From: Ascidia mentula
Taxonomy: Eukaryota > Chordata > Ascidiacea > Phlebobranchia > Ascidiidae
Assembly (NCBI GenBank): GCA_947561715.1
Contig: OX387199.1
Coordinates: 13,645,001-13,709,000, forward strand
Length of the DNA: 64,000 bases
Direction: 5' to 3'
Shown here: positions 26,430-37,825 of the stretch, one piece after another
Position numbering within the stretch: the first letter of the stretch is position 1
Layout of the letters: the number at the start of each line of letters is the position of its first letter
Made by a program: the position numbers and the translations under genes
Notes under the pieces: model-generated
Told to the model about the DNA's origin: nothing
Seen by the model: the letters and a program-made list of their open reading frames with translations, nothing else
Database searches by the model: none

Positions 26430-29400
26430 TCAAGTCTCTATTAAATTGACATAATTATGCAGTATCGATTCTTTGTTTCGAAATAATTCTTGTTCCAATT
26501 CTTGGACAATCTCCGAGAAGGTGGGTCTTGAACATCGCTTCCAACTCCAACACTTCATCATCAGAGAATACCTAAACAAAAATCACGTAAAATTTTTGGT
26601 CCTTTACTGCATTTTTTAGCCAAAGATTTTTTTGTTGCAATTTACATGGAAAATGTGTTTTTGTGTTATTAAATTTGTGGTGTTCCGTAAATAATGTGTT
26701 GGCAATGAAAAATTTCCATGAAACACTTTAAAGATCTCAGTTGGTGTGAGGTGATGGCTGTAGTAGGCCAACTAAGAACGTACATGTGGCAGCTGCAAGT
26801 TGGTGGCTGTGACATTCGATGACCAGCTTCAAGATGTTCAAGAAGTACGTCGAAGTGGAGGTTTGGATAAGGTGGACATCCGAACGTTACAATCTCATAC
26901 ATTAGGTTGCCATACGACCAGCTAAACGGGGAAAAAACGGTTGTATTGTTGAAATCGCAAGAGATTTGAAAAACTAAGAGCAAATACAGCAATTGTTTTC
27001 ACAAAAAATGACAGTAAGGGAATGTCAACGAAACATAGACATGATTTTGTAGTTGGAGGCTGGAAAATATGTAAATATGTAATATGTAATTTTATTGATA
27101 ATGGTTGTAGAAACAATCGAAACGTTTACATAAAGTTTTCCAGCACTGTATTGGCTATTCTGTTCATATTAAAGATTTACAAAACCGTTAGTTATGTTCC
27201 TATGTAATTCTTGTGTCTTACAATTTCAACACAGTCCTAACTGTATTATTACTATACTGGACAACAACCATTTATTATAAAACTTACACGTCACTTTTAG
27301 TTGTTATGGAAACTTTTCCGCCCATTAAACGTTCCGGACTCGCCCATCTAAACGGAATACACTTCTCCGTCTGCGATCGAATAACGCCATATCTAAAAAA
27401 ATGTTCCCTTATTGTAGCTGCACAAACAAAGATGATAGTGTTGGTATTTCTTCCACATGGTTATTAACATGGACTTGATTATGGTCACTCAACTTATATG
27501 GTGGTGAGGTTTTAACACTGTTCCATATCCCTAAAGAACGTAATATTGTTCCGAAGAACCTTTCGAAACTTCAACTCCAAAACTTAAATATCTGGTGCTG
27601 CACTTTCCATGTAATTGGGAAGTGTTAAAAACTTGTAATGTCAGAAAGCATCCAAATTGTATCAAAGTTGAAGTGACTGTGGCACATTTTTTACACAAGT
27701 AACAATTCTACGTACATTTAAAATGCGTCTCAAATACAAATAACCATTTTCCAATGGTGCCGTTTAAAACGGCTTGGTTCCCACTGAACTGAACGACGTT
27801 TCTCAAATAATTTACCTCTGTGGCACAAATATATTAACAAACCTGTAAACATCGTTTGCGAGACCGAAGTCGGATATTTTGCAAACTTGATGATCTCCAA
27901 CCAGTATATTGCGAGCTGCAACATCTCCGTGAATTATCTTTATTTTGGAAAGATACCTGAGACCCTTTGCAACATCGAGCAACATTTTGTAGAAAACCTC
28001 GTACTTGAAATTGTCAGGAAACAAATCGTAGTCCTGAACAAACAGAATGGATTAACAAACGCAAATTTCGTATTAAGGAATTTTATTAACAAAAATAAAT
28101 TTTCTGTCCCAGTCAAAACAGCAGGCCACACACAATCACTTTTTTGCCTAATAGGACGCTTCAATGATAAATACTTCTGAACTACCAAAAACATATTGTG
28201 CGCGCGGTAAAATTTTAAACCGCTGGTGGTTCTCAAACTGGGTTTCAGGGGGTAAGCACGCAAATTGTCACGTCTGTAACTAGGAGAAATTTGGTACAAT
28301 GTGCAAGATATGTGTTGCCTGGTTTGGATAAAATATCAAAGTGACTATTCAAGAATTCTCAAAAACTCAAAAAAATATTTTCGCAATAGGAAGGTCTTAT
28401 TATATACGCAAAAGAGCCAAGAAGGTTTTGTTCATTACATGTTTTATATGCAACTCATAATTATTTACCTGCACACACTCTGAAAGATAGGTCAACAAAT
28501 CACCGTGCTTTAAATATTCCGTGATCAACATCAAAGGTCTTGTGGTTGTGCAGCACCCAATAACCTTCACTATATTATCGTGGTGTCCTACGTTGATCAT
28601 AAACGAAATCTCAGAAAGAAATGCACGACGTCCTTCATCGTTTCGAAACATTTCTGTTTTTTAAAAGAACTCTTTTAATGTAATTTTAAAAAGTGCAATA
28701 TATATATACAATTAAACTTTGTTATCATGGTTACGTATTTGTAAAAAAGGCATTTCCTACTGATTTGCAATTGGCTTAATTTTATCCGCTTCATGCCCTA
28801 TATATATAACGTCTCTCTTTCCATGTGACTACAAAAGTTAGTTTAAGTACAACTAAACACAATAATATGTCGTTCATGCACTTCGTACCGTTCAACATTT
28901 TCACAGCAACTTTCGTCTCGGTATTTTCTGACATGTATCCTTCGTACACAGTTCCATGGTTCCCATGTCCAAGTTGTCTAACAAGAGAAATTGTTCCCTT
29001 GGCAATTTCCCAACGATCGCCGAAAGTAGGAATACAGTGATCCTGTAAGGTTTGTTTCAACTAAATTACTACAGAACTACAAAGTAAAGATTTGCAAGAC
29101 ACGAAAAATAAAATACTTTTGTATGTAATTTGCTTAACGTTGTTGTTAAGCGAAGTGCTTTTTTGCGCGCGGCTGTGGCGGTTTTATGCTTGTACAGTTT
29201 GTGGCCAATCAACGCGGCAAACAGGATAAACGCAAAAGAACCAACAGAAACAGAAAACGGACCAATAAAAAACGTACATCCATTCCCATCTTTCAATCTG
29301 CACAAAAGTTTCTGATTAGTGGAAGTTTGGATTAATTTTTACAAAAAAATATGGCCTGCAGAAAATGACATATTAAATTTCCTTTTTAATTGTATTGAGA

Positions 29401-32400
29401 TTATTTTTATTACCCTTCACCGGTGAAGAGGAAACGACAGGTACAGTTGGCTCCGACATGTGGGGCTTTACGATCCGTGCAGTAAGCACTTTCATCACAT
29501 GGATTCCTTTCCATGCTACATGAATTTATGTCCATGCAGCCAATGGGTATCTCGGTACCTATGTATAAATGTTTTGTTGTACAACATTTGACCTGATTAT
29601 AACCGGATTGTCTTTTTCTAATGCATTTTAACGCAGACTAAAAAAATGTCAATGACTCTTGAATAAGAAACTGATATTGCCGATGCTGCCGAACTTGATT
29701 TTACACTGATTTCATTGTAAAGAAACTAGTTGACATCAATCTAAAGCATTTTGTTTTAAACTACTAAACTTGGCATTTCGTAATTTTGTCATATGATTCA
29801 TCACTATCGATGGACTTTGATCTGTAACGATTTATCGAGTTCATATTCTAGTTTTGTTGTTATCTTACCCATGGTCTTGTTTGTGTTTATGCCGCTGCCT
29901 TCATATCCACTTTGACACACGCAGCCAGTGCTGATCTCAGATGTAAATTTTTCGCAGTTGGCATTTTTGCTGCAGTATTTAAATTGTGGTTCGCAGTGAA
30001 CATCTGCATCAGAATAACGTGACTATGTAACTCCAGAATAAAATTTTTACGTTTCGCATGGTTTACCTGGTTTCCAAACGACAACCGTTACAATACATTC
30101 CCCTTCAGCGCATTGGTAATTGTTGTAAACCGCCCGAATGACTAATAAGTATTGTTCTTCCCTCATTAGCATTCCAGACGTTGAAATAGTTTGCTTGTAT
30201 GCGACATGTTTTCCCAAGATGTATGGGTGATTTTTGTCAAACATGACGTCAAAAATAGGCTTAAAAACAAATATTTATTGACAAATTTGGAAAATTATAC
30301 ATTTACGTATGTCATAATTTGAGTATAGTGGTAAAGTAAATTAACATTTAATCAGCAGTTTAACAGATTAATAAGGTCGTAAATCTACATATGATCACTA
30401 AACTTACAGTTTCATTTGTCGGATCTGCCGGTTCCCCGTATAGAGCATATGAAACTGCCTTTGATTTGGACAAAAAAGAAAGTAGACTTTCCACAACTAT
30501 GAACTTGACAAGCCCATGCGTATGGATCGGGCTTATCCATGAAAGTTCAACCAATGAAGTTCTTCTTTGCATGTCGATCTCTGTGGTTTTCAATGTGACA
30601 TTGTGCACGAGTCTGTCCGTGATACCCAAGTCTATAATGGAGAATGAAACACGATGTTTTTAGTGTTTGTCACGAATGTTGCATATCAGCAGCAACTTTT
30701 CATGAATGTTTCTGAGATTTATTCATACTTGCAGATACAAAAGCCAAAAAAACATTAGTTGTGCCTATTTCTGAGAAACGTGTTTAGGTTATTATTAATT
30801 TGTGTAACTTGTTTTTTATCGATTTGATTTGGTTTCGATAGAACTCTTGCAGAAATATTACGCAAAATCTTGGATTGAATGTTTTTGAACGAGTGGAGAC
30901 CTAATGCAGATTAATGTGTATTTTGGACTCCGTAGTTTTACTTCATGAACCGATAACGCACTCACCCCCTTCGAATTGTTATGAAGACGAATAAAAAATA
31001 TGACAAATTTTGAAAGATAAATCTGCCAATACGTATAACGATAGGCGTTATACATTATGGTATGTGCAAAATGAAACTCCGATAAAGAAGTTTTGCTATA
31101 TGTAAACGAATTCGTCTTTTAAAAAATAAACATTTATATATTTTAGGAGTAAGCTTACAACGGCCCAACAGCGTAGACATGACGCACCAATGAGTCGCGA
31201 CGCTTCATTAGGGAAGTTTTGTTATGACCTATAGGTGGATAACATCCCTGTATGTAAGAGTATTGACATTCTCCATTAGTCTTCTAAAAATAGGAAACAG
31301 TCCAGTGTCGAAAAAGGAGTGACAATATATCAAGCCCTTAACAAGAAAAATGCATCAAGGATTCATCAGCAAAATTTTTAAACGTGTCACCTTATAAACG
31401 CCCTATCTCGTTTTTTTCTGTGAAATTGCGCTGTAACCAACTAGCGTCGAACACACGCAAATTACCCCACAGTAAATGTACGAAATATAAAGTTATGAAA
31501 ACTACCTCACAAGCTATTTACTTACTGAGGCATAATGTAGCTGCTTCAAAGTATGGGAGGAAGCTATCCATTAACATACCAATGCAGTTGTATTGCGCCC
31601 TGACAATTCTGGTTTGTGTGTTGCCAGTGCAGTTCCTAAACAATGTTTTTGCATTTATCAAACGACAACTAAGTGTGAAACTTACCTTCGGTATGTGGCA
31701 GTGAAAAAAGTAAATTCCTGTTCAAACTGTATTTCAAACACAACGCTTTCCATTGTCTGAAAATTAATACAACAATATGCATCATCGGGCGGGGTTACTA
31801 TTTCTTTGGTTTTATTTTTCTGAATGATGAAAATGGTTGCCATACAAAATGGACTTTAAAGTTGCAGTTTAATATATAAATAATTTTTTTATTTGAAAAA
31901 GCGAGTTACTATTCCACAACCAACCAATACGCTTGACATATAACCACTACTGTGAGTCACTTGCGCATCATTGAACATTCCACTCAACATAAAGTAATGT
32001 TTTTGACCATTGGTGCCAGTCTACATCAGTAACTACCCTACCTAACTTTGAACTTGTTTACAACTTACAGCTTGAATTGCAGTAAAACCTTGTTCAATGT
32101 AGAAGTGGCACAAATTCCCATTTAATGCATCATCGCAATTATTCAATGAAACATCAGGGTCTGTCACAGTTTCGTTTTTTCTGAGAAATAATAAGGAAGA
32201 ATTTTTTTTTATTTTGGCAAACTCTAAGCAGCAAATATTCAACAGCAATATTCTTATTTCGTTGATCGTATGACGACAAAGTGAACAAATACACATACCT
32301 GTGAGAATACGTTTTGTTGTTACGTCCCTGAAGTTTAATCCAAAACCCATCAGGCTTTTCTGAATGAATAAAGCAAGCAGTCGGTCTTTACATTGCGTAT

Positions 32401-32794
32401 ACTACCTCGAAAGCGGTTGTGAATTATACTTACCAAAATCTAAGTGGCTCAAAAAAACATGTAAAAGCAATTCTACGGACTTGGTTCCATTTTCATTGGC
32501 TTGAAACTCCACTAAATGTTCGGTCGAAATGTTGAGTTTATCGTTGTATTCTATGACAAAATAGGGTACCGATGGTAGCTTCTATAATATTGCTGATAGT
32601 AGCTACTTTTAAAAAAAAGATTTGAATACATTCATTTACTCTTTTGGATACACAAAAATAGTATCTTTGTTTTTGTCCCCAGTTAAAAAGGTCATTGTAT
32701 AGATGCAATAAAACCAACCTTTGCATGCTGTTCCTTCCGCTAATTCATACAAACAAGTAATTATCGTTAATGCAAGGAAACAATTCATAATCAT
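26430..32794 (-). CDS. RTK-E, receptor tyrosine kinase (FN3-like + 2 EGF + TM + kinase), complete model, 811 aa
   Basis: This is a predicted single-pass receptor tyrosine kinase of the plasma membrane. The exons by splice reading are 32794-32654, 32581-32434, 32359-32299, 32180-32069, 31756-31686, 31635-31526, 30631-30408, 30259-30067, 30003-29869, 29558-29414, 29297-29117, 29042-28889, 28653-28469, 28033-27843, 27392-27288, 26921-26784 and 26571-26430. All phases join and the sum is 812 codons. Residues 1-20 are a hydrophobic leader ([17 protein letters not shown]). Residues 21-214 match no family I know. Residues 215-353 look like a fibronectin III fold. EGF-like repeats follow at 354-398 and 399-446, a membrane segment at about 456-478 and a kinase at about 520-790. 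Kinase residues: GHGNHG loop at 532-537, Lys555, His655-Gly656-Asp657 (Gly where HRD kinases have Arg), Asp675-Phe-Gly, activation-loop Tyr683 and Tyr685, and SPE at 702-704. Alternative start: Met3. The weakest point is the exon-1 donor (GTGTAT). Ligand and subfamily are not recognised. Confidence 0.82.
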
Positions 32795-32829
32795 ATTTTG
32801 TAATTTCCTCCAAACAATGCTAAACGCAG

Positions 32830-32962
32830 ACGAACACCTCGCTGCCTTTTGCGATCATCGCTTCAGTCAAACATCCCCAGGGCAAACTGGCCAGTGGCCT
32901 GATTACAGTCTTCCGACAGGATACAAAGCCACGAAAATGGGTGTCGCAAGATTATCTATAAT
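32830..32962 (-). other. Conserved block upstream of the RTK leader, possible 5' exon
   Basis: In all four full copies (also near 3400-3555, 13840-14010 and 22105-22275) a block reading CDTHFRGFVSCRKTVI, then SLPWGCLTEAMI and KGSEVFVCV, lies just upstream of the leader. In A-C its frame runs on without a stop into the leader frame. In E a stop and a frame change separate them. It could be an older 5' exon, part of a longer N-terminus, or the 5' untranslated region of the RTK. I could not find a convincing donor. Confidence 0.35.
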
Positions 32963-33495
32963 GCTTACAGTAGTATTTTTTACGAAGTATCTAGGGATAT
33001 TCATTTTAGGTCGAAACAGTGGCCATCTATATGTTCAGCTTACACAATTGATATTTATTTTGTTTAGAAAATGCACAAAATTATTGGCCATACATAGTAC
33101 GCAGACATAACATCTTTTTTAAAATAGGGTTGTTGATTTTTTCTTCGGTAACATTTACTTCAGAAATGAGACGGAAACACCTGAACGGAAATAAAAATTT
33201 TAAAATCAAAGTTTGACGAGACGCTTTCTAGTACAACTTGTTAAAAAAACATTATGTACCTTTCATGTTTCCGTTTTTGGTCGCTGTTCTCGTAGGTTGA
33301 ATGGATTTTTCAAACTTATTTATGTTTTTTATGCATATTGTATTATTGTTTTGGCAGAAGCGATAATGCATGATAGGGCATGAAATCGGTTAACAAATCA
33401 CAAAGGGAGAACACAAGCAAGCGATGACCAACATGTTAATTAATAATACAATGTCTATTTGCGCCAGCAAGTATTTTTCAATTGGCTTTTGCTTT

Positions 33496-35299
33496 TTATT
33501 CATATTGCTTTATATTTTTAAGGAAAACATCTTGTCCGGCTTTCATTCCATCCTTATTGCATTCTTCGAAGTACGGAAGTTTTTTCATTCGTACAATCCA
33601 ATCGTGTAGTTTTGGAAATTGGTCGTACCCAGTGTAAGCACAGAAATCCATACATAAAACAGTTGTTATTCCGAAGAAATCTGTTTCATAGCGGTATTGA
33701 TTACACTATATTTGTTTAAACATTAGGTACGTGTAAATTTCTTCATTATGTATGTTGTCGTCGAGTTATGTCAGAAAAAAACTAAGTGATTTGTCGTGAT
33801 GATATCGTGTTTTTGTCATATGTATATGTGTAAATATATATAATTCGCCGTAAAAACGTTAAAAATACAAGCAACTCTGGCAAAACCATTTTCGTTGTGC
33901 ATAAAAGAGAGTTGGTTTTATACAAAAGCTATATGATAGCAAAACAACCATAAAAAGAAAACATCGAGCTGTAAGTTCTCATGAGTGCAGCTAGTGACTG
34001 TGCGCTATGTGCTACATTTTACTCAACGTCGAACAATTAGGGCATACAGTGGCCGAACAAAATTGTTTGAAATCTGTTAACTATACTTCAAGAAAGGCTT
34101 AAAGTTTTTCACAAAAATATAAAAAATAACTTCCTTCATAGCTGAAACCCCTTTGGTGACGAAAACTAATGATTTACAATCCAAACACCCCCTTGGAACA
34201 AAAGTTGCACCCATGCTGGTTGATATTACGTGGCTTACGCCTTAGGGCGTGTCTGACACGTGCTTTCGAGTTACCAATGCCAAAAGTACGCTGGATGGGT
34301 TCGTTACGGCAAAACAATTCTAGCCGGTACGTTGATCCGGTAGGAATTCAATGGCTGCTGTGTCCCAAAAAATCATGGGAAACTTCAATGTAGTAAATTC
34401 ATTCGTATATTTTAGTAATATCACCTAGTATACGAAATAGAATTTTTTCCCGTATAAATTCAATCGGTCAAACAAGATTTTTTTTTTACTTTTAACCTTG
34501 ATCAACAAAAATGTATTTCGGCATAACTCACCGGCGATTGTGAGGTGATTTCCTGCCAAATAATCCCCCTTTTCTAGAAAACTATTCATAATTTGAAGTG
34601 CTTCCTCGACTTTCGGGAGTTTCTCCTTACGCATGTTGTGTGCGTAGAAAAAAGTGTCATGCAAGTTCTGCAAAAGATTATCTTTAACCATAACGTACTC
34701 TTTAAAATATCTCTGCAATTGCAAACTGTCTTTTTTAGTTTAATATCAAAATTTGTTTATCAATGCAATTGCAAATGTCACAAGAATTTGTTTATTTTTT
34801 ACCATAAATACTTGTACATCTCCTTCCTTATTATTTTTACCAAGTAGTTGTAGATTATATTGTAAACCCAGTCAACTCTGGACAGCATCATGTCTACGAC
34901 CGCCCTTTCATGTACTTCTGATGGATACAACCTTTTTTTGTCGTCTGTTGCGTATTTGTTGCAAAGGTATGCAGAAATTGCACGACTGAAAGTTCAAGCA
35001 AGTAAAAATATTTTTTCTTTTGCAACAATGTCAATCAAACAATAAAAAAAATTAACAACATAATCATCGACAGTTCAAGTATCACTTTTACACAATTACC
35101 TTTCAGCAAGATTAAAATCTCCATCAAGAATAACCGGAACCAAACCGAATGGATTCATCTTCATAAAGTCAGGTTTCTTTTGATCCAGAGCAAGCAAGTT
35201 TATTTCTTCAACGTCATGTCCAAGGTCAAGTGCTTTAAAGGTCATGTAAACAGCGCGGGAAGGTGGGCTGGCGCTACTGTGATAAAACTTTATTGGCAT
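33496..35299 (-). CDS. GST-E, intact glutathione S-transferase, delta/theta-like, 236 aa
   Basis: This is a cytosolic enzyme that conjugates glutathione to electrophiles. There are four exons: 35299-35100, 34985-34841, 34712-34532 and 33680-33496. The phases agree and the total is 237 codons including TAA, close to the usual GST length of about 220. The N-terminal thioredoxin-like domain begins MPIKFYHSSASPPSRAVYM, with candidate catalytic Ser residues at 8, 9 and 11. The glutathione-site features are the Val54-Pro55 turn and the Glu66-Ser67 pair. The helical C-terminal domain includes a NHLTIADFFGITTVL stretch, the conserved N-capping and hydrophobic-staple region of GSTs. The last intron is the longest (about 850 bp). 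It lies upstream of RTK-E on the same strand, about 0.7 kb from its start, and is the only unbroken GST among four traces in the window. Delta versus theta class is a guess from the N-terminal serine type. Confidence 0.9.
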
Positions 35300-37825
35300 T
35301 GTACCTTATGTTCGGTGACGTTAGGTTAAAACTGAGAATATTGAAGTAGCGTCACAAAATGCTCGCCTACACAACTTTAGGCATACGTTTAAAGCACAGA
35401 CACGAAAATACACTGGCTGCACATTCGTGGGCTTGTGTGGCCAACTAGCTGTCAGAGAGCCCTGCCAGGTTTAACACCACCACAGGTTCTATTTAGTTGC
35501 GGTCTTTTCACAATTGTAAACTTACACAATTTAACTGCAAGAAATGCTGGTTACAAAGTTTGAGTTCAATGAATGATCTGTATTCTAGGCGGAAGTTGCC
35601 TAAGTTGTACGCAGTGATAGCTTTATTGCCACGTGTTTTACTCAGTTCAATACTTGAAATAAACCCACAAAACAGTCATTGATCCTTGCCCGAGACCTTC
35701 AAACTGTACAGCACAATAAACGATCTTTACCGTCTAATTCGAAAATACAGCAGCAGATAAGAGTTCGTAATTGAAATGTCCCCATACAAGCATAAACCTG
35801 CATATAATGTCGTTTATTACAAGATTACAGTCAACTACGCCAAACTGCACAAGAGCTACTGCATCGTGTATCACAACATTCCAGCCAAGTGCGCGAAACC
35901 GCAATCTGGCTCGCACAAGCGCCATAGACATGACGGATTAATCTTGCAAAACACACGTGACCGCAAGCGATAAAATATTTGCCCATTCTTGGGGCTGTGT
36001 TTAAGTAAGTAATTAATAATTAACCTTTCGCTCCGAAGACGTTTTTAAATTTTGTTTTTAATGTAAAGCACAAAAGAACTTTTACCACGAGCATCTACTT
36101 GCCATTTACTTCAAAATATGTGTCATGCTTGATACCCAATACTTGCTTACATTTGGTCATCATTGTTTGACCTGTAATCTCGTGTTATATATATACAACT
36201 AGATGAGGTAGCCCAGAATACACTTTTGCTTTACAAAGGTTTCCATTGTTTGAACCCTCTTTCCACACAGACACGACTAGATTTCTACAACTCTTTATTT
36301 GCCCCAGTAAAGCGATTATGCACAATTAGGAACATAACTGACTGGTTTTGTAAATCTTCAGTACAAACAAAATACCCAATGCAATAGTCGAGAATTTCAC
36401 GACACTTCTGCGCCACTATTTCTGTTTCATGCTTAATGTGTTTTTAGCGTTTTTTTGCTGTTTATTGTGTACTATTGCGCTTTGCGTCGCTTATTTTTCC
36501 GCCTCTGGTAGTGTGTGGAACATGACGTCACCACCCGCGCGAGCTTTATCTGTGACGTCAGTCAGGTCAGGTCCATATAATGATGGAGTTACACCAACCG
36601 CGTCATTCAAACTGATGATGGCATTTTAGTTCTTGTCGAAACCTTTTTTGTACATAAAAACATGTTAACAACGGTATGAGCCAGTCTTTTTATTCTTAGA
36701 ATTATGAGCAAATCCGTTGATAGTGTTCCTATACCTATATATTTTTTTCAAATTGTATAGCCTAAAGCGCCGTCTATAAGAGGGCGCTATTGCATAAATG
36801 TATGGCAGTTACAACAGTAGCCTACGTACAATTGGCTAATGATATTAAATTACATATTGTTAGGGCCAATCATTTTTCACCTATAAACGCTTCTTTTAAC
36901 CCAAAATATGACCCAACAACAACGTAATGATCCACCATTAGACTTTGGTCATCGGCCTCGTGGAACACTGGGCAGCATAAAAAGTTTGTGCGGCACAAAG
37001 AACAACATTGGTATGGTGACGTTAGTAGCTCCAAAAGTGATTTTGGGTGTGGTGAGTGGTAGTCTACTAGTTATTCCAAATGTTTAACATCGCTTGCGTT
37101 TTAAGAATGTAACTTCGCGATACTGCATTTTTTTCTATTTTTGCGCAATAGTTTAAATTACGTTCATTGATGCGTAACATATTTTCTTTGATTTTTTTGC
37201 GCTTTCGCAGAAGTGATATTGGTCGCTTCTCAGTCATCATCTCACGCGAATTCGTTTTTGTTTTTCGCACAGTGGCAGTAAGTCTACGCAACAAGGAACA
37301 AATCTTGCAAGTTGAAGCCACAAATGTGAGAGGGTTTGTAATTGCGACGAGGCGGTCGTTTTTTAAGTAAATACTTTCGAATGCGTGGAAGCAAGTTCCC
37401 AAATATATTTAACTCATAGTTTAGTTTCTAATGGTGGTTCTCATCAAATAGTCATGCTAAATTTATAAGGTTGCGCAGCTTTTAATGCAAACACCAAGTC
37501 TAAAAAGAACTTGAGGGTAGTAGCATAAGATTAAGATATCATCATCGTATCACATATTAAATCCGATAGTCTAACTGTTCTAAACCTCTGTTATTTTGAA
37601 ATATTTTGGCTTTTTGTGTTCGTCAAACGTTACCGACCGGCCTCTAAACTAGTCAATTACTTTTTTAATAGGTGAAAAACTTGACTTTTACTGTATTTTT
37701 GTAAAGATATAGTGAAACAAAACGTTGTCATTGTCTACATCATTTCAAAATTTTTGTATTGAAATTGATTGTCAGAAGATCTGAAGTGAATCTGTGGTGG
37801 ATTCAGATTGAAAGACATCAAGGCA
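35300..37825. promoter_or_regulatory. Divergent intergenic region between GST-E (-) and p38 (+)
   Basis: This is 2.5 kb without a recognised gene. The part 35300-36400 is the duplicated GST 5' flank (compare 5730-6840). The part 36400-37825 is unique here. It holds two perfect CRE palindromes (TGACGTCA at 36523-36530 and 36553-36560), a nearby CCATATAATG (CArG-like) at about 36572, and a CCAAT box near 36872. A 59-codon open frame at 36908-37087 (start MTQQQRND) ends near a GTGAGT that could be a donor; I do not regard it as a proven exon. Confidence 0.45.
36523..36560. promoter_or_regulatory. Pair of CRE palindromes 30 bp apart
   Basis: There are two copies of the full palindrome TGACGTCA, the consensus for CREB/ATF dimers, at 36523-36530 and 36553-36560, exactly 30 bases start to start (about three helical turns). 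They are followed at once by GTCAGGTCAGGTCC. They lie about 1.3 kb from p38 and 1.2 kb from GST-E, so either gene, or both, could use them. Binding is inferred. Confidence 0.6.

Larger units (their letters stand above)
23664..28191. repeat. Tandem direct duplication of a 2,264-bp block
   Basis: Bases 23664-25927 and 25928-28191 are a head-to-tail pair, nearly identical; one clear difference is GGCCTGGTTTAG against GGCCTGGTGTAG near 23.81/26.08 kb. The block starts inside the hAT-like MITE at GGGGCGCCCC and ends in the intron upstream of the third kinase exon. It contains the last four RTK exons. There is almost no homology at the junction. It is a very recent duplication, or a false duplication made during assembly. 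Confidence 0.9.

Noticed and set aside
31190-31300. Possible extra RTK exon reading [16 protein letters not shown] on the minus strand
   Set aside because: Its frame does not fit the phase of the previous exon (ends 31526, phase 1), the donor is weak, and RTK-A has a different length at this point. Joining 31526 directly to 30631 keeps the frame, so I treat it as intron.
34150-34420. Candidate middle GST exon reading NCFAVTNPSSVLLAL or ELFCRNEPIQ
   Set aside because: The exon at 33680-33496 already continues the GST fold (ADFFGITTV) in correct phase from 34532, so this is intron.
1-36400. CRISPR array, bacterial operon or phage interpretation of the repeats
   Set aside because: Repeat units are several kilobases long, genes are spliced, and the proteins are animal receptor kinases and GSTs.
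37808-37825. Six extra codons before the p38 ATG
   Set aside because: The upstream codon is TTG, not ATG. The first ATG is 37826 and the resulting length fits the family.
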